Made by a program: the position numbers and the translations under genes. 64,000 bases of DNA from GCA-2731375 sp964344935 (GTDB lineage Bacteria > Pseudomonadota > Alphaproteobacteria > GCA-2731375): positions 162,825 through 226,824 of the forward strand of contig CAYFPL010000009.1 in assembly GCA_964344935.1 (NCBI GenBank). The letters are read 5' to 3'. Shown here one piece after another: positions 1 through 8,506 of this stretch. Every line of letters starts with the position of its first letter. Position 1 is the first letter of the stretch. Below the pieces are notes generated by a model. The model ran no database searches. It saw only the letters and a list, made by a program, of their open reading frames with translations, and had not been told where the DNA came from.

Positions 1-173
1 TTTGCGGCCCGGTGCCGATATTCGACAACCCTATTTTCCGGTATGCGCCAGAGCGCCGTAGCGTACAAGAGTGCGCGCAAACGTGTGCCCTATGGATCAA
101 GCCGTCCGCTGAAAAAATCTCAATTGCGCGACAACGGCGCACATGTCGTCGAAATCCGATATGACGAGAGATA

Positions 174-206
174 CCCTTGGTCGGGCATCATATGGAGATC
201 CAAGGG
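174..206 (-). terminator. Weak hairpin downstream of the decaheme/LVIVD gene
   Basis: A 7-bp inverted repeat (CCCTTGG / CCAAGGG, 19-nt loop) lies just past the stop codon of the last gene of the minus-strand redox operon. There is no T-run behind it, so it is at best a weak terminator or an mRNA 3'-end structure. In the rest of 1-210 I see no recognisable gene; a plus-strand frame is open from the window edge to 231 but its translation resembles nothing I know. Confidence 0.3.
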
Positions 207-210
207 CCTG

Positions 211-3200
211 CTAGTTCAGGCTTGCCCGTGATTTGCCGACCGCTGCCCGGCGCTGGCGGGCGGGGACAAAGTCTTCCATGTGCACATCGTCGTCCACGAA
301 CCACGGCTTGCCGCCCTCAAGGTAGAGGCGCTGCATTTCCTTCATGTTGAAGGGGCGTGAGCCAATGCGCCCGAAAATGGCGATCTGATTGCCGGTTTCA
401 TCGGCGCCGCGGTCACGGTCCAACCCCTTGGACAGGGACAGCGCCGGCCAGCGGGTTCGTCTCGTGGCGATCAGTTCGGGTTTCGGATCCGGGCTGAAGC
501 CGTAAAAGCGGGGCTGGGTATCAGGCGCGGTCAATTGCACCACGTGCAGGCCATTGACGCCATCGGCCACATAAGCAAACAGCGAGGCATTGGTTGAGGC
601 GGCGGCGACATCGTAGGCATCGCTGATTTTTCCACCCGCATTGAAGAGTTGATAAAGCTTGGGCTGCTCGGGCTGCTCGATATCGACAATGGCGATGCCC
701 TGTTTGCCCGCCGCCACGTAGGCAAAGGTACGCGCCAAATATACCCGCCGGGCATCTTGCAATGGAATTCGCGCGCCCGATACAATGCGCGGCGTGGCAG
801 GATCGGTCACATCCACTACCGACAAACCGCCACCATCGGCGACGAAGAGATAGCGGAATTGCAGCGCTGAGGCACGAGCATCCGGTAACGGGATATCGGC
901 CAATAGCTTGGGCTTGAGCGGATTATCCATATCCAGCACCACTACACCGCGCGGCGTTGCGACATAGAAGAAATGTCCGGCGATCGTTAAGTGGCGGGCG
1001 CCGTCAAGAACGCCGCCCTCGTTCCAGGTCAGGGCCCGTTCAAGGAAATTGTTGCGCGGTTCTCCATCGGACAGGGTGTTGACATCGGTAAGGATCAAAC
1101 CTTCCACGCTATCGGTGATAAAGGCGTAGTCATAAATCGGGTGGAACGGCTGTTCCTCGTTGGTCTTGCGCATCAGATCGCCCTTATTGCGATCGGGATG
1201 AATGGGCTGGTTCGTCGGCAGCACGACACAAGTGGCGTTGGCCGAAGCAATATGGGTGTCGTGGCCTAGGGGCGAGAAAGGCGCCGTGATAATCCGTTGA
1301 GAAATGCCCTTATTGGCGATGGACGCAACGTCATAGACCCGCATGCCGCCCTCGCCTTCGGCCACATAAAGATATTCGCCGCGGTGCTGCAGACAGCGGC
1401 TGTCATCGCCGCGATGGTTGTAGGCCGTCTCCAACTGCCGATCTCGATCCTGGTGATCCTGGTACCAATCGGGATAGGCATGTCGGTGCAGGTAACTGCC
1501 GATCACCGCCTGAGGCTCTTCGTATTCCGCCACTTGCACGCCTTCAATGCCGCCGGCTTCACCGACCCATTGGAACGGACCGACGAAATTGACGAAATTC
1601 GTCCCATGCAACAGCAACTGCGCCATGATGGCATTGTTGTCGTTCTTTTTCGACAGATGGCAATCGGTACAGGTCTTGGTTTCCGTTTTGCGTACCGTGT
1701 GCGCGAAGTGAGGTGCGAAGGCCTGGCTGGAATAACCGCTGGCGGCCACGGGAGGTTGCGAGATGTAGATACGCTCGCGGTTAATATTCTGGGAGGAGAG
1801 AACCAAGGCCGAGGAAGAGCGGATTGGCGCGATGGTGTTGTTCTTGACGCTGCCATGAATACCGATCTGGAACATCTGATCCCGCACCACCTGGGGATTG
1901 TAGGTGGCGAAGTTGCGGGTCTCGCCGCCTTCATAGTGATGCCGCTCGGTCTTCTTGTTGGCCTGGATCGGCAAATGGCAACCGGCGCAGGATGTGGTCC
2001 AGGCCAGATGGCATGTAAAGCACTCAAATTCTTCGTCGCTGTTATGCGCCAGGTTCTTCGGATCGACACCGGGGCCCCAGCGCAGGTTCAAGGGGTCGTC
2101 CGACATCAGCTTGGCCCGCGCCGCCTTGGCGTTGAATTCGTTATGCTCGGGGTCGACTGTGTTGCGCACCAGACTGAGTTCCCACTCCAGATTGGGATCC
2201 AGCGAGGCCCGCTGATAGAGCTTGCAATCCCTGGTCTCATCCAGGGGCCGGTCACACTGGCTGCCGCGCCATTCGAAGCGCTTGCGCCCATCAGGTGTGC
2301 GCAGCAGGCTCAGATCGTTGCCGTCAGGGGGCGCCGCCGGGCCTGTGGTCCGCAACGTCGGCGCTTTGGTCGGCGTGCCATGGCAGTCGATACATCGGAT
2401 CTCGATCGCCGCCTGTACCTCGCCATAGATATGGCCGCTGCCGTGGGAATCCTGGGAGAAATGACAGTCCACGCAATGCATGCCCACATCCAAGTGGATC
2501 GACGACATATGCACGGCCTTCTTGAACTTGTCCGGATCGTCCGGCTCGACGATCTTGCCCTTGGCATCCAGCAGGTTACCCTTGCGGTCCTTTTTGAAGA
2601 TGGCGCGGAAGTTCCAGCCATGGCCGTGATAGTCGGCGAACTGCGTGTTCTTCAGTTTTGGGTTGAGCCGGCTGACTTCCTTGAGGAACTCCACATCGCC
2701 CCATTTGCCGCGGATCGCCGCTTCTTCGGGGTTGCGATTGAGGATCTTGTGCATTTCCTCAGCCGTTGGATATTGCTGTTCCTTGGGCCACATGAACGGC
2801 GCGTCGGATTCATAATCCCACATGGTGTAGCCCAGGTAGGTGTTCACGAACACGTTCGGCTGATGCATGTGACAGATCATGCATTGGCTTGTGGGAATGG
2901 CGTTCGAGAAGGTGTGCTTGAGGGGATGCCCCTCCTCATCCTTGGGTATGGTCGGATCAACGGTCTGCGACTTGCCGGTATGGCCAAACTTGGCATAGGG
3001 CCCGGAATGCCGCGGGTCACGGTCGTTGGCGTAAACCACATGGCAGGACGAACAGCCGGACGAACGATAGTCTCCCGGATTGTCGTTGGTGCCCAGAAAC
3101 CAAAGGAAAGGATCGTTCAACCGCGTTTTGGTGATATTGATGACCGGCACGGCGATCCTGAGCCCGGTGCCCGGGCCTCGGTTCGATTGCCGTATGTCCG

Positions 3201-4020
3201 GGCGGCCCGGCTCTTCCAGCCGTTGCAATTGGCCAAGGGAATTGGGCAGGCCTATTTCCGGGAACAGATTCAAAATGTTGCGTCCGCCGCGCTCGAACAC
3301 TCGGAAGACGTCCGCCGGCGGTATCGTCTCCCATGCCGGCAACGGATAGAGTTGCGGCAGCACGCCCCGCGCTGTCAATTTTTCATCAGGCTTCACCGGG
3401 TTGACCAGCGCCGCACCGGTGCCGTCCCGGGTATAGCCCTCGCCCAGGATATAGCGCTTAAAAGGCAGGATGCCGTTGTTATAGGCGGCCCCGCCCCACA
3501 GCATAGCGCCCGTAGACATCAGGCTGCGTTCGGAAGCCTGGATGATAGGCAGATGGCAGGCCCCGCAAGCCTCCCGCGCCACGCGCAGGTCGCCGGGATT
3601 GACGAAACGGATGAATTCCGGCGCTTCGCGGTTAAGCAGGGTAAAGCTGTGGCGCGGGTTGGCGGAACTGGGATAGCCCCAGGTATGCGGCAGGGTCGGC
3701 TGCACATGCGCCTTCAACATCGCCGCCGCTTCCGTTGCGTAGTCCTTTTTGAAGATGGCCGAATTGCCGCCGTGGCAATCAGTACAGCCCAGGATGATGC
3801 CAGGGCTCTCGTGCATCGAAAGAGAATCCACCTTGGTATGGCAAGACACGCAGCCCGCGCTCTTGCGGATTGCCTGGTCAGGCAATTGCGTCCGCGGCGC
3901 CGGCGCCATCGGCTGATATTCTACATGCCTGGGCTTCTCGGGCCCGGCGGCCACTGCCGGCTGCAAGGGCAGCAATGGTGTCACGAGCAACGCAGAAAGA
4001 ATTGTCAGAAGACGCATCAT
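211..4020 (-). CDS. Exported decaheme c-type cytochrome with C-terminal LVIVD beta-propeller repeats
   Basis: The protein has about 1269 residues. An N-terminal signal peptide (hydrophobic to about residue 25, ending AVA-AG) precedes ten CxxCH c-heme sites spread over residues about 55-790. From about 880 to 1180 it carries repeated segments such as YVADG..GLSVVDVTDP, typical of LVIVD repeats that form a beta-propeller. The start is taken as the ATG at 4020 because an AGGTG motif sits 7 nt upstream; a GTG at 4029 is the alternative. It is the last gene of the operon, 9 bp after the outer-membrane barrel gene. Family knowledge says ten c-hemes form an electron wire; inference says this is the periplasmic or surface-exposed partner of the barrel. 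Its substrate is unknown. A stretch near residue 1200 (ALSLSKGLDRDR) looks native rather than inserted. Confidence 0.88.
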   Translation of the reverse strand: MMRLLTILSALLVTPLLPLQPAVAAGPEKPRHVEYQPMAPAPRTQLPDQAIRKSAGCVSCHTKVDSLSMHESPGIILGCTDCHGGNSAIFKKDYATEAAAMLKAHVQPTLPHTWGYPSSANPRHSFTLLNREAPEFIRFVNPGDLRVAREACGACHLPIIQASERSLMSTGAMLWGGAAYNNGILPFKRYILGEGYTRDGTGAALVNPVKPDEKLTARGVLPQLYPLPAWETIPPADVFRVFERGGRNILNLFPEIGLPNSLGQLQRLEEPGRPDIRQSNRGPGTGLRIAVPVINITKTRLNDPFLWFLGTNDNPGDYRSSGCSSCHVVYANDRDPRHSGPYAKFGHTGKSQTVDPTIPKDEEGHPLKHTFSNAIPTSQCMICHMHQPNVFVNTYLGYTMWDYESDAPFMWPKEQQYPTAEEMHKILNRNPEEAAIRGKWGDVEFLKEVSRLNPKLKNTQFADYHGHGWNFRAIFKKDRKGNLLDAKGKIVEPDDPDKFKKAVHMSSIHLDVGMHCVDCHFSQDSHGSGHIYGEVQAAIEIRCIDCHGTPTKAPTLRTTGPAAPPDGNDLSLLRTPDGRKRFEWRGSQCDRPLDETRDCKLYQRASLDPNLEWELSLVRNTVDPEHNEFNAKAARAKLMSDDPLNLRWGPGVDPKNLAHNSDEEFECFTCHLAWTTSCAGCHLPIQANKKTERHHYEGGETRNFATYNPQVVRDQMFQIGIHGSVKNNTIAPIRSSSALVLSSQNINRERIYISQPPVAASGYSSQAFAPHFAHTVRKTETKTCTDCHLSKKNDNNAIMAQLLLHGTNFVNFVGPFQWVGEAGGIEGVQVAEYEEPQAVIGSYLHRHAYPDWYQDHQDRDRQLETAYNHRGDDSRCLQHRGEYLYVAEGEGGMRVYDVASIANKGISQRIITAPFSPLGHDTHIASANATCVVLPTNQPIHPDRNKGDLMRKTNEEQPFHPIYDYAFITDSVEGLILTDVNTLSDGEPRNNFLERALTWNEGGVLDGARHLTIAGHFFYVATPRGVVVLDMDNPLKPKLLADIPLPDARASALQFRYLFVADGGGLSVVDVTDPATPRIVSGARIPLQDARRVYLARTFAYVAAGKQGIAIVDIEQPEQPKLYQLFNAGGKISDAYDVAAASTNASLFAYVADGVNGLHVVQLTAPDTQPRFYGFSPDPKPELIATRRTRWPALSLSKGLDRDRGADETGNQIAIFGRIGSRPFNMKEMQRLYLEGGKPWFVDDDVHMEDFVPARQRRAAVGKSRASLN

Positions 4021-4029
4021 GCTGGGCAC

Positions 4030-5985
4030 CTAGAAAGTCAGGACGAGATTGCCAAGAACGGAATAATACAGCTCATCTGAAGAGCTTTCCGGGTCGGCGG
4101 ACGAGGCGAAGAGATCGTTGAAACCGTCATCAGCGAAGAGGATCGCACCAGACAGACGGAAGACGATATTCTGGATAAACAGAGGCCGATAAATGATCGA
4201 CAGCGAGGCATCGACACCGATGCTCTCGTCGATCTCTCCCTGGTTGCGCAGTACTTCCAGGTTCGAGGTTTCATCGAACATCAGCCGGTTGACGTTGAAC
4301 GAAACCCGCAATTCCGGCAGCAGATCGAAATCACCACCCACGCCATAAAGAATTAGGCCCGGATTGTTGAAGTTGGACTGGCCGTGCTCTTTCGAGGTGC
4401 GGAGGCTGGCCAATACGCCGTTGCGTTGGGTCAAGGCCACGCCGCCGCCGCCCACGAAAGGAATGCCCTGGCGAATCCAATAACTGGTGTCGCCGCCCGC
4501 GAACTGGGGGTTCTCGAAAATGGCGTCGAAGCCTTCTTCCTCGTCATCGAAGGGGTCGCTGTCGCCGCTGGCATAAAGGATTGAACCGCGCAACCGAATC
4601 CAATCAAAATCCACCGACGGCTCGGCCGCGAAGAACCAGGCGCGGATATCGGATTTCTCGCCCGGGGGCGAAGAAGCGATCTGGTTATGGTCGTCCTCGC
4701 CAAAGGCGTAGTAGGCCGAAACCGTCAAATTCGCCCTGCCAAAATGGCCATCGCCGTTGAGACCCAGATAGGTCACGTCGTAGTCGCGGAAACGCTCGTC
4801 GCCGAACGATGCGGGCCGCTCCAGGAATCTGTTGTTATTGAAGAAAAATTTGCCGCCCTCACGGTTCCGGTTATGAACAACCGTCGCCTGGGAGACGAAT
4901 CCCAGCATGGGCACATCCTGAATATAAAGATTGCCGATGAAGATATCGTCGTCGCGCACCGATTCCGTTACATCGTTGAGGCCGCTGTTGGTATCCTTTT
5001 CCAGGCGCCGGAACCAGGCCAAATTGTATTGGAAGATGTTGTTGTCAAAGTTGCCGAACAGGCGCACGCCCAATTGGTTGTCCTGGAACAGGAAGCCGCG
5101 GAAATCAGTCGAAAACGGTTGGATGCCGCCGCGAATGGAGTAGAAATCGTAGCGATCGGAAACGTTGGCGATGTGATAGTCCAGGAACGCTTCCTGCATG
5201 GCGACGAAATCGTCGTCCCGCGTCTTGCCGTTCCTGGGATCGCGATTTACGACACCCGTCTCCTCGGCTTCAAGGCGGTTGAGGTTCAGCACCGGGGTCA
5301 CCCGCAGCTCGATGTCCGGCGGCTTATAGGCGGTGTCGCCCTTGATCAGAGACACACTGAGAATGACGTTCTGGTTATAGAAATCCTGGTCGCCATCGCC
5401 GAACAGATCGGTGCTGCCGGGCCTAGCGCTGCCCGATGGGCTGATCGCCGTCGGCAGCAAGCGCGGTTCCACTACGGTATCGGAAATCGCCGCGATGTTG
5501 ATGAACCAATCTTCGCCGAATATTGGCCGATCGCCTTTTAGATAGTTCTGATTGTAGGGATCCCACCATTTCGGCACGACACCAATTGCATCGACGATGC
5601 GCCAGCGATCGGGCACGGGGAGGAATTCCCGCGGCAGGTTCGGCACCGGCGGCTCCACGGCGTTTGGATCGATGCGCCGCTCGCGCTCTCGCTCCTTCAC
5701 AGGTGGTTGCCCAGGTACGCGGCGTTGGTATTGCACCAACTGCGGCGACACAACGGTATCCCGGGCAATCGGCTGCGCTGGCACCGGTTGCGGTGGCGAT
5801 GGCGTTCTGATCGTCGCCGGGGCCGGTGCCTGAACCGGTGCCGGCCGCGCGGTCACTGTCGCCTTGGGCGGCATTAGTGCCGCATCGATACGCTCCTTGC
5901 CCGCGAATGCCCCTTCCGGCACCGGCCAGAGGGCGCCGAGGCAAGCCGCCAGGGCCAGGGCCCGACTATTTATTACCGCAGGCAT
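4030..5985 (-). CDS. Outer-membrane beta-barrel protein, candidate cytochrome-conduit porin
   Basis: The protein has about 651 residues, with a signal peptide ending near GAFA and then a Pro/Ala-rich linker of roughly 60 residues. A long region of alternating polar/hydrophobic strands follows and ends in Phe (LGNLVLTF), the usual BamA-recognised end of an outer-membrane barrel. The start at 5985 gives a good signal peptide and a 20-bp overlap with the upstream gene; longer starts would bury the signal peptide. I cannot place it in a named porin family; it does not obviously match MtrB/PioB. Its position between two exported redox genes suggests it holds or exposes the decaheme cytochrome encoded next, as in porin-cytochrome conduits. 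That role is inferred from context. Confidence 0.78.
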   Translation of the reverse strand: MPAVINSRALALAACLGALWPVPEGAFAGKERIDAALMPPKATVTARPAPVQAPAPATIRTPSPPQPVPAQPIARDTVVSPQLVQYQRRVPGQPPVKERERERRIDPNAVEPPVPNLPREFLPVPDRWRIVDAIGVVPKWWDPYNQNYLKGDRPIFGEDWFINIAAISDTVVEPRLLPTAISPSGSARPGSTDLFGDGDQDFYNQNVILSVSLIKGDTAYKPPDIELRVTPVLNLNRLEAEETGVVNRDPRNGKTRDDDFVAMQEAFLDYHIANVSDRYDFYSIRGGIQPFSTDFRGFLFQDNQLGVRLFGNFDNNIFQYNLAWFRRLEKDTNSGLNDVTESVRDDDIFIGNLYIQDVPMLGFVSQATVVHNRNREGGKFFFNNNRFLERPASFGDERFRDYDVTYLGLNGDGHFGRANLTVSAYYAFGEDDHNQIASSPPGEKSDIRAWFFAAEPSVDFDWIRLRGSILYASGDSDPFDDEEEGFDAIFENPQFAGGDTSYWIRQGIPFVGGGGVALTQRNGVLASLRTSKEHGQSNFNNPGLILYGVGGDFDLLPELRVSFNVNRLMFDETSNLEVLRNQGEIDESIGVDASLSIIYRPLFIQNIVFRLSGAILFADDGFNDLFASSADPESSSDELYYSVLGNLVLTF

Positions 5986-7948
5986 TACGTTGTCTTGATC
6001 CCAAGAATGGTTTGAAGGGGCAGTTGACATAGCGCAGGTGCACGCCCTGGGGCGAAAGGTTATCGGCCCGAATCTCGGGCGGGGCATTGCCGATACCGTT
6101 GTCCAGTTCGTTACCGGCCTCGTGCAGACCCAGGAACGAGATCATGTCGTCCTGATCGATGCCGTCGCCGGAGACGCCAATACCGCCGACCAGTGTATTG
6201 TTGCGGTAGATGGGCACGCTGCCGGGGAAGATCTGGAAACCGTTTGAAATGCGGGTGCGGGTGTTACCGGCCTGATCGGCGGTAAAGCTGGTACAGGTAG
6301 CAGCCGTATCAGTCGCGCCGGCGACACCGTCGGCAAACAAGATATGGGCGGCCACGTTGTCGATCAAGACGTCAAGCTGTAGACCAGTATTAAAAGGGCT
6401 CCAGTTCGCGAACCTGACGCTGAATGGCCCAGGTCCCTGGCCGTTGATGCCATCGGGGAAGTAGGGTCGTGAAAGGTTGCCGCCCGAACGATCCGCAAAC
6501 GCGGTGCCGTCGGCCAGGGCTGTGGCACCCAAAAAGTCGCGCACTTCGTCCAAATAGTCCTCGACGCGCTTGCCGTTCAGGTTCTGCGCCGTCGGCGTGC
6601 CCCCCACGGCCGAATTGAAGGTCTGCAAATAGGCACCGGCCACGGGCGAGGAAAAGAACGCCGCTGTGCGCGCCTTTTGCAACGATACGTCTGTACCGAA
6701 GATCGGACCGTCGGAGGTCCGCGCGACACCCAATACGTTGCCGCGCGCATCCACTACCGAAATCGTGACCTGGATATGACTGCTCAACGGCCGACGGATC
6801 TGCGCCCGGCCGGCAAAGGCGATCCTGAGCGCATTGCCAATGATCGTGGTGACCTCCGCCGCCGTCAGCCCCTGGCCGCCAGCAGTGGTCGGCGCAGGCG
6901 TGGTACTCGCCGTGGGCGGATAACGTGCATTGCCGGCCGCGTCATAAAGTATGAAAACCGGCTCGCCCAAGAAATCGAATGTTCCAGTGTTATCGCGCGC
7001 GAAACCCGAGGCAACCGCGCCATAAGCCTGCCCGGCGATCGGTGCGGCGGCGGCCGTGTAATAGCCCGTGACGCTGGTCAAATTGCCCAAAGTGCCGTTG
7101 ACGGCGGCGAAGGTCGCTGCCGATGGCGTTGTCTGCAACTGTGCCGCCGTTGCGTCGGCAAAACGCAAGGCCTTGCCTTCGACAAAGATGCGGTTCGCCT
7201 TGATATCTTCCGGCGCCGGGAACAGTTCATGGCCGGCCAGGGCGATCAATTCATCCGGGTCAGTGTCGAAATCGATGACTGAGGCATCCAGCGTATAAAT
7301 GCCATCCGATTCCACGCCGATACCGCCCACCACTTGCCCGTTCTTGTAGAGCGGCAAACCGCCTGGATCGGCCGACAATCCAAGGGGCGAACGTTTCGGA
7401 CCGACGGTGGCGCTGACCAACCCGGTGACGGCGGCGTTGGTCGCAAAGCGGGTGGACAGATCGGAACAGGGTAATTGACTGAACTGCACACCAAATAACG
7501 GGCCGCTGGGTGAGAAGCTTTCACCTGGATTAAAGTGCTCCTGGACGATCTGGCTTGCAGTGCGGGTGCCAAAGGCATTGCCACCCGATGACAAATAAGC
7601 CCCTGTCACCGCCTTGGCGATGGCGGCAAGATTGGCGGACGGTGACGTCGTCGCCCCCAACGAGGTGAACGTGACCTGAACCTGTTCCAGGCCATTGCCT
7701 GCCGTAATGCCGCGGTTGGTGGTGACGGTGGTCTGCGTCGGTGCCCCGGTCATGCGGAACAGCCCCAAGACATTGCCGACCCGATCGACCACCGCGATCA
7801 CCGCCGGCTGGTTGCGGGCATTCGCCTCCTGTGCCGCGGCGGCGATAACCTGGCCTACCTCTGCCGCCGTAAGGCTTTGCTGCGCCATGGCGGGACGCAC
7901 GGCCAATACCGCCAGAACGATCAGCGAAAGGACTGCGAAATGGCGCAT
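5966..7948 (-). CDS. Exported protein with two HbpS/GlcG-like (DUF336) domains
   Basis: The 660-residue protein has a clear signal peptide (ends AMAQ, near residue 22). It carries two copies of a GlcG/HbpS-like unit. Unit one begins LTAAEVGQVI near residue 26 and unit two begins LTAAEVTTII near 360. Each has a VVD..GNVLG strand early and ends with an (L/V)PIYrN..(V)VGGIGV-type motif (near 210 and 595). Each unit is about 300 residues, far longer than the usual 140, so both carry large insertions. HbpS-family proteins bind heme or sense redox stress; whether this one binds heme is inference. It is preceded by strong AGGGGG and GGAGGG motifs, sits 7 bp after the small exported protein gene, and overlaps the barrel gene by 20 bp. 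Confidence 0.8.
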   Translation of the reverse strand: MRHFAVLSLIVLAVLAVRPAMAQQSLTAAEVGQVIAAAAQEANARNQPAVIAVVDRVGNVLGLFRMTGAPTQTTVTTNRGITAGNGLEQVQVTFTSLGATTSPSANLAAIAKAVTGAYLSSGGNAFGTRTASQIVQEHFNPGESFSPSGPLFGVQFSQLPCSDLSTRFATNAAVTGLVSATVGPKRSPLGLSADPGGLPLYKNGQVVGGIGVESDGIYTLDASVIDFDTDPDELIALAGHELFPAPEDIKANRIFVEGKALRFADATAAQLQTTPSAATFAAVNGTLGNLTSVTGYYTAAAAPIAGQAYGAVASGFARDNTGTFDFLGEPVFILYDAAGNARYPPTASTTPAPTTAGGQGLTAAEVTTIIGNALRIAFAGRAQIRRPLSSHIQVTISVVDARGNVLGVARTSDGPIFGTDVSLQKARTAAFFSSPVAGAYLQTFNSAVGGTPTAQNLNGKRVEDYLDEVRDFLGATALADGTAFADRSGGNLSRPYFPDGINGQGPGPFSVRFANWSPFNTGLQLDVLIDNVAAHILFADGVAGATDTAATCTSFTADQAGNTRTRISNGFQIFPGSVPIYRNNTLVGGIGVSGDGIDQDDMISFLGLHEAGNELDNGIGNAPPEIRADNLSPQGVHLRYVNCPFKPFLGSRQRNACGNK

Positions 7949-7955
7949 GGCCCCC

Positions 7956-8411
7956 TCAACTCCCTCCGCTGGCCGGCAAGATGCCGTAAATGCCGTATTT
8001 CAAGACGCCCCCCGTGCGGTATCCGATGCCTAGGGTAATGCCCTGGTTCTCCGAACCGATATCTTCGTCAAGTACCTTGAAGGTAAGTTGGCCGTTCGCG
8101 GCGCTGAACTGATTGTCAATCAGGCTGTCGGTATCGCCGTTCCAAGGTACCCAAAAACCATCATTGGTTCGCTGCACCGTCCGGGCGCCGCCAACGATGG
8201 CCCAGACGTGGCTGGCCTCCGGCGTATCGCCGCCAAGATCCACCGCGAAACGCAGGTCATCGATATCACCATCCGTCGTCTGCGTGCCCAACTGCGCACC
8301 TTCCGGCGTCAGGGCATCAACGGAGATGGTTTCCGCAACGGCCGGCGAGATCAGACCGAACACCACCCCAGCGACTATAAATGCCAGACGGGCTGAAATC
8401 AGCCTAGTCAT
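7956..8411 (-). CDS. Small exported protein of unknown function in the redox operon
   Basis: About 151 residues. The start at 8411 is supported by GGGAGG four nt upstream of the ATG. It has an N-terminal signal peptide (hydrophobic stretch ending SPAVAE), and the mature part of about 125 residues is acidic, rich in Gly/Asp/Thr, free of Cys and predicted to be beta-rich. I do not recognise the family. It has no CxxCH, so it is not a c-type cytochrome itself. It lies between the FHA-decaheme gene (95 bp upstream) and the HbpS-like gene (7 bp downstream), so it is probably a periplasmic accessory of the same system. Confidence 0.7.
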   Translation of the reverse strand: MTRLISARLAFIVAGVVFGLISPAVAETISVDALTPEGAQLGTQTTDGDIDDLRFAVDLGGDTPEASHVWAIVGGARTVQRTNDGFWVPWNGDTDSLIDNQFSAANGQLTFKVLDEDIGSENQGITLGIGYRTGGVLKYGIYGILPASGGS

Positions 8412-8506
8412 TGATCCTCCCCGTTGCAGCCAGCCGTTCACCCGCTGTACGCCCACATCTTAAAACATTATTACGTTTTGTCGCTGCATTGCTATGCACC
8501 CCGCCG

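Noticed and set aside
43..231. Short plus-strand frame at the window edge
   Set aside because: It has no recognisable family and overlaps the 3' end of the cytochrome gene. It could be the end of a gene starting outside, but nothing supports that.
415..450. ALSLSKG-like peptide in the LVIVD cytochrome, similar to translated palindromic repeats
   Set aside because: The surrounding sequence (KGLDRDRGADETGNQ) reads as normal protein and the DNA has no clear palindrome, so an inserted repeat is not needed to explain it.
1297..4080. A 927-codon plus-strand frame opposite the decaheme/LVIVD gene
   Set aside because: It is the complementary-strand shadow of a GC-rich gene. The minus strand has a signal peptide, ten CxxCH and LVIVD repeats; the plus frame has no recognisable domain.
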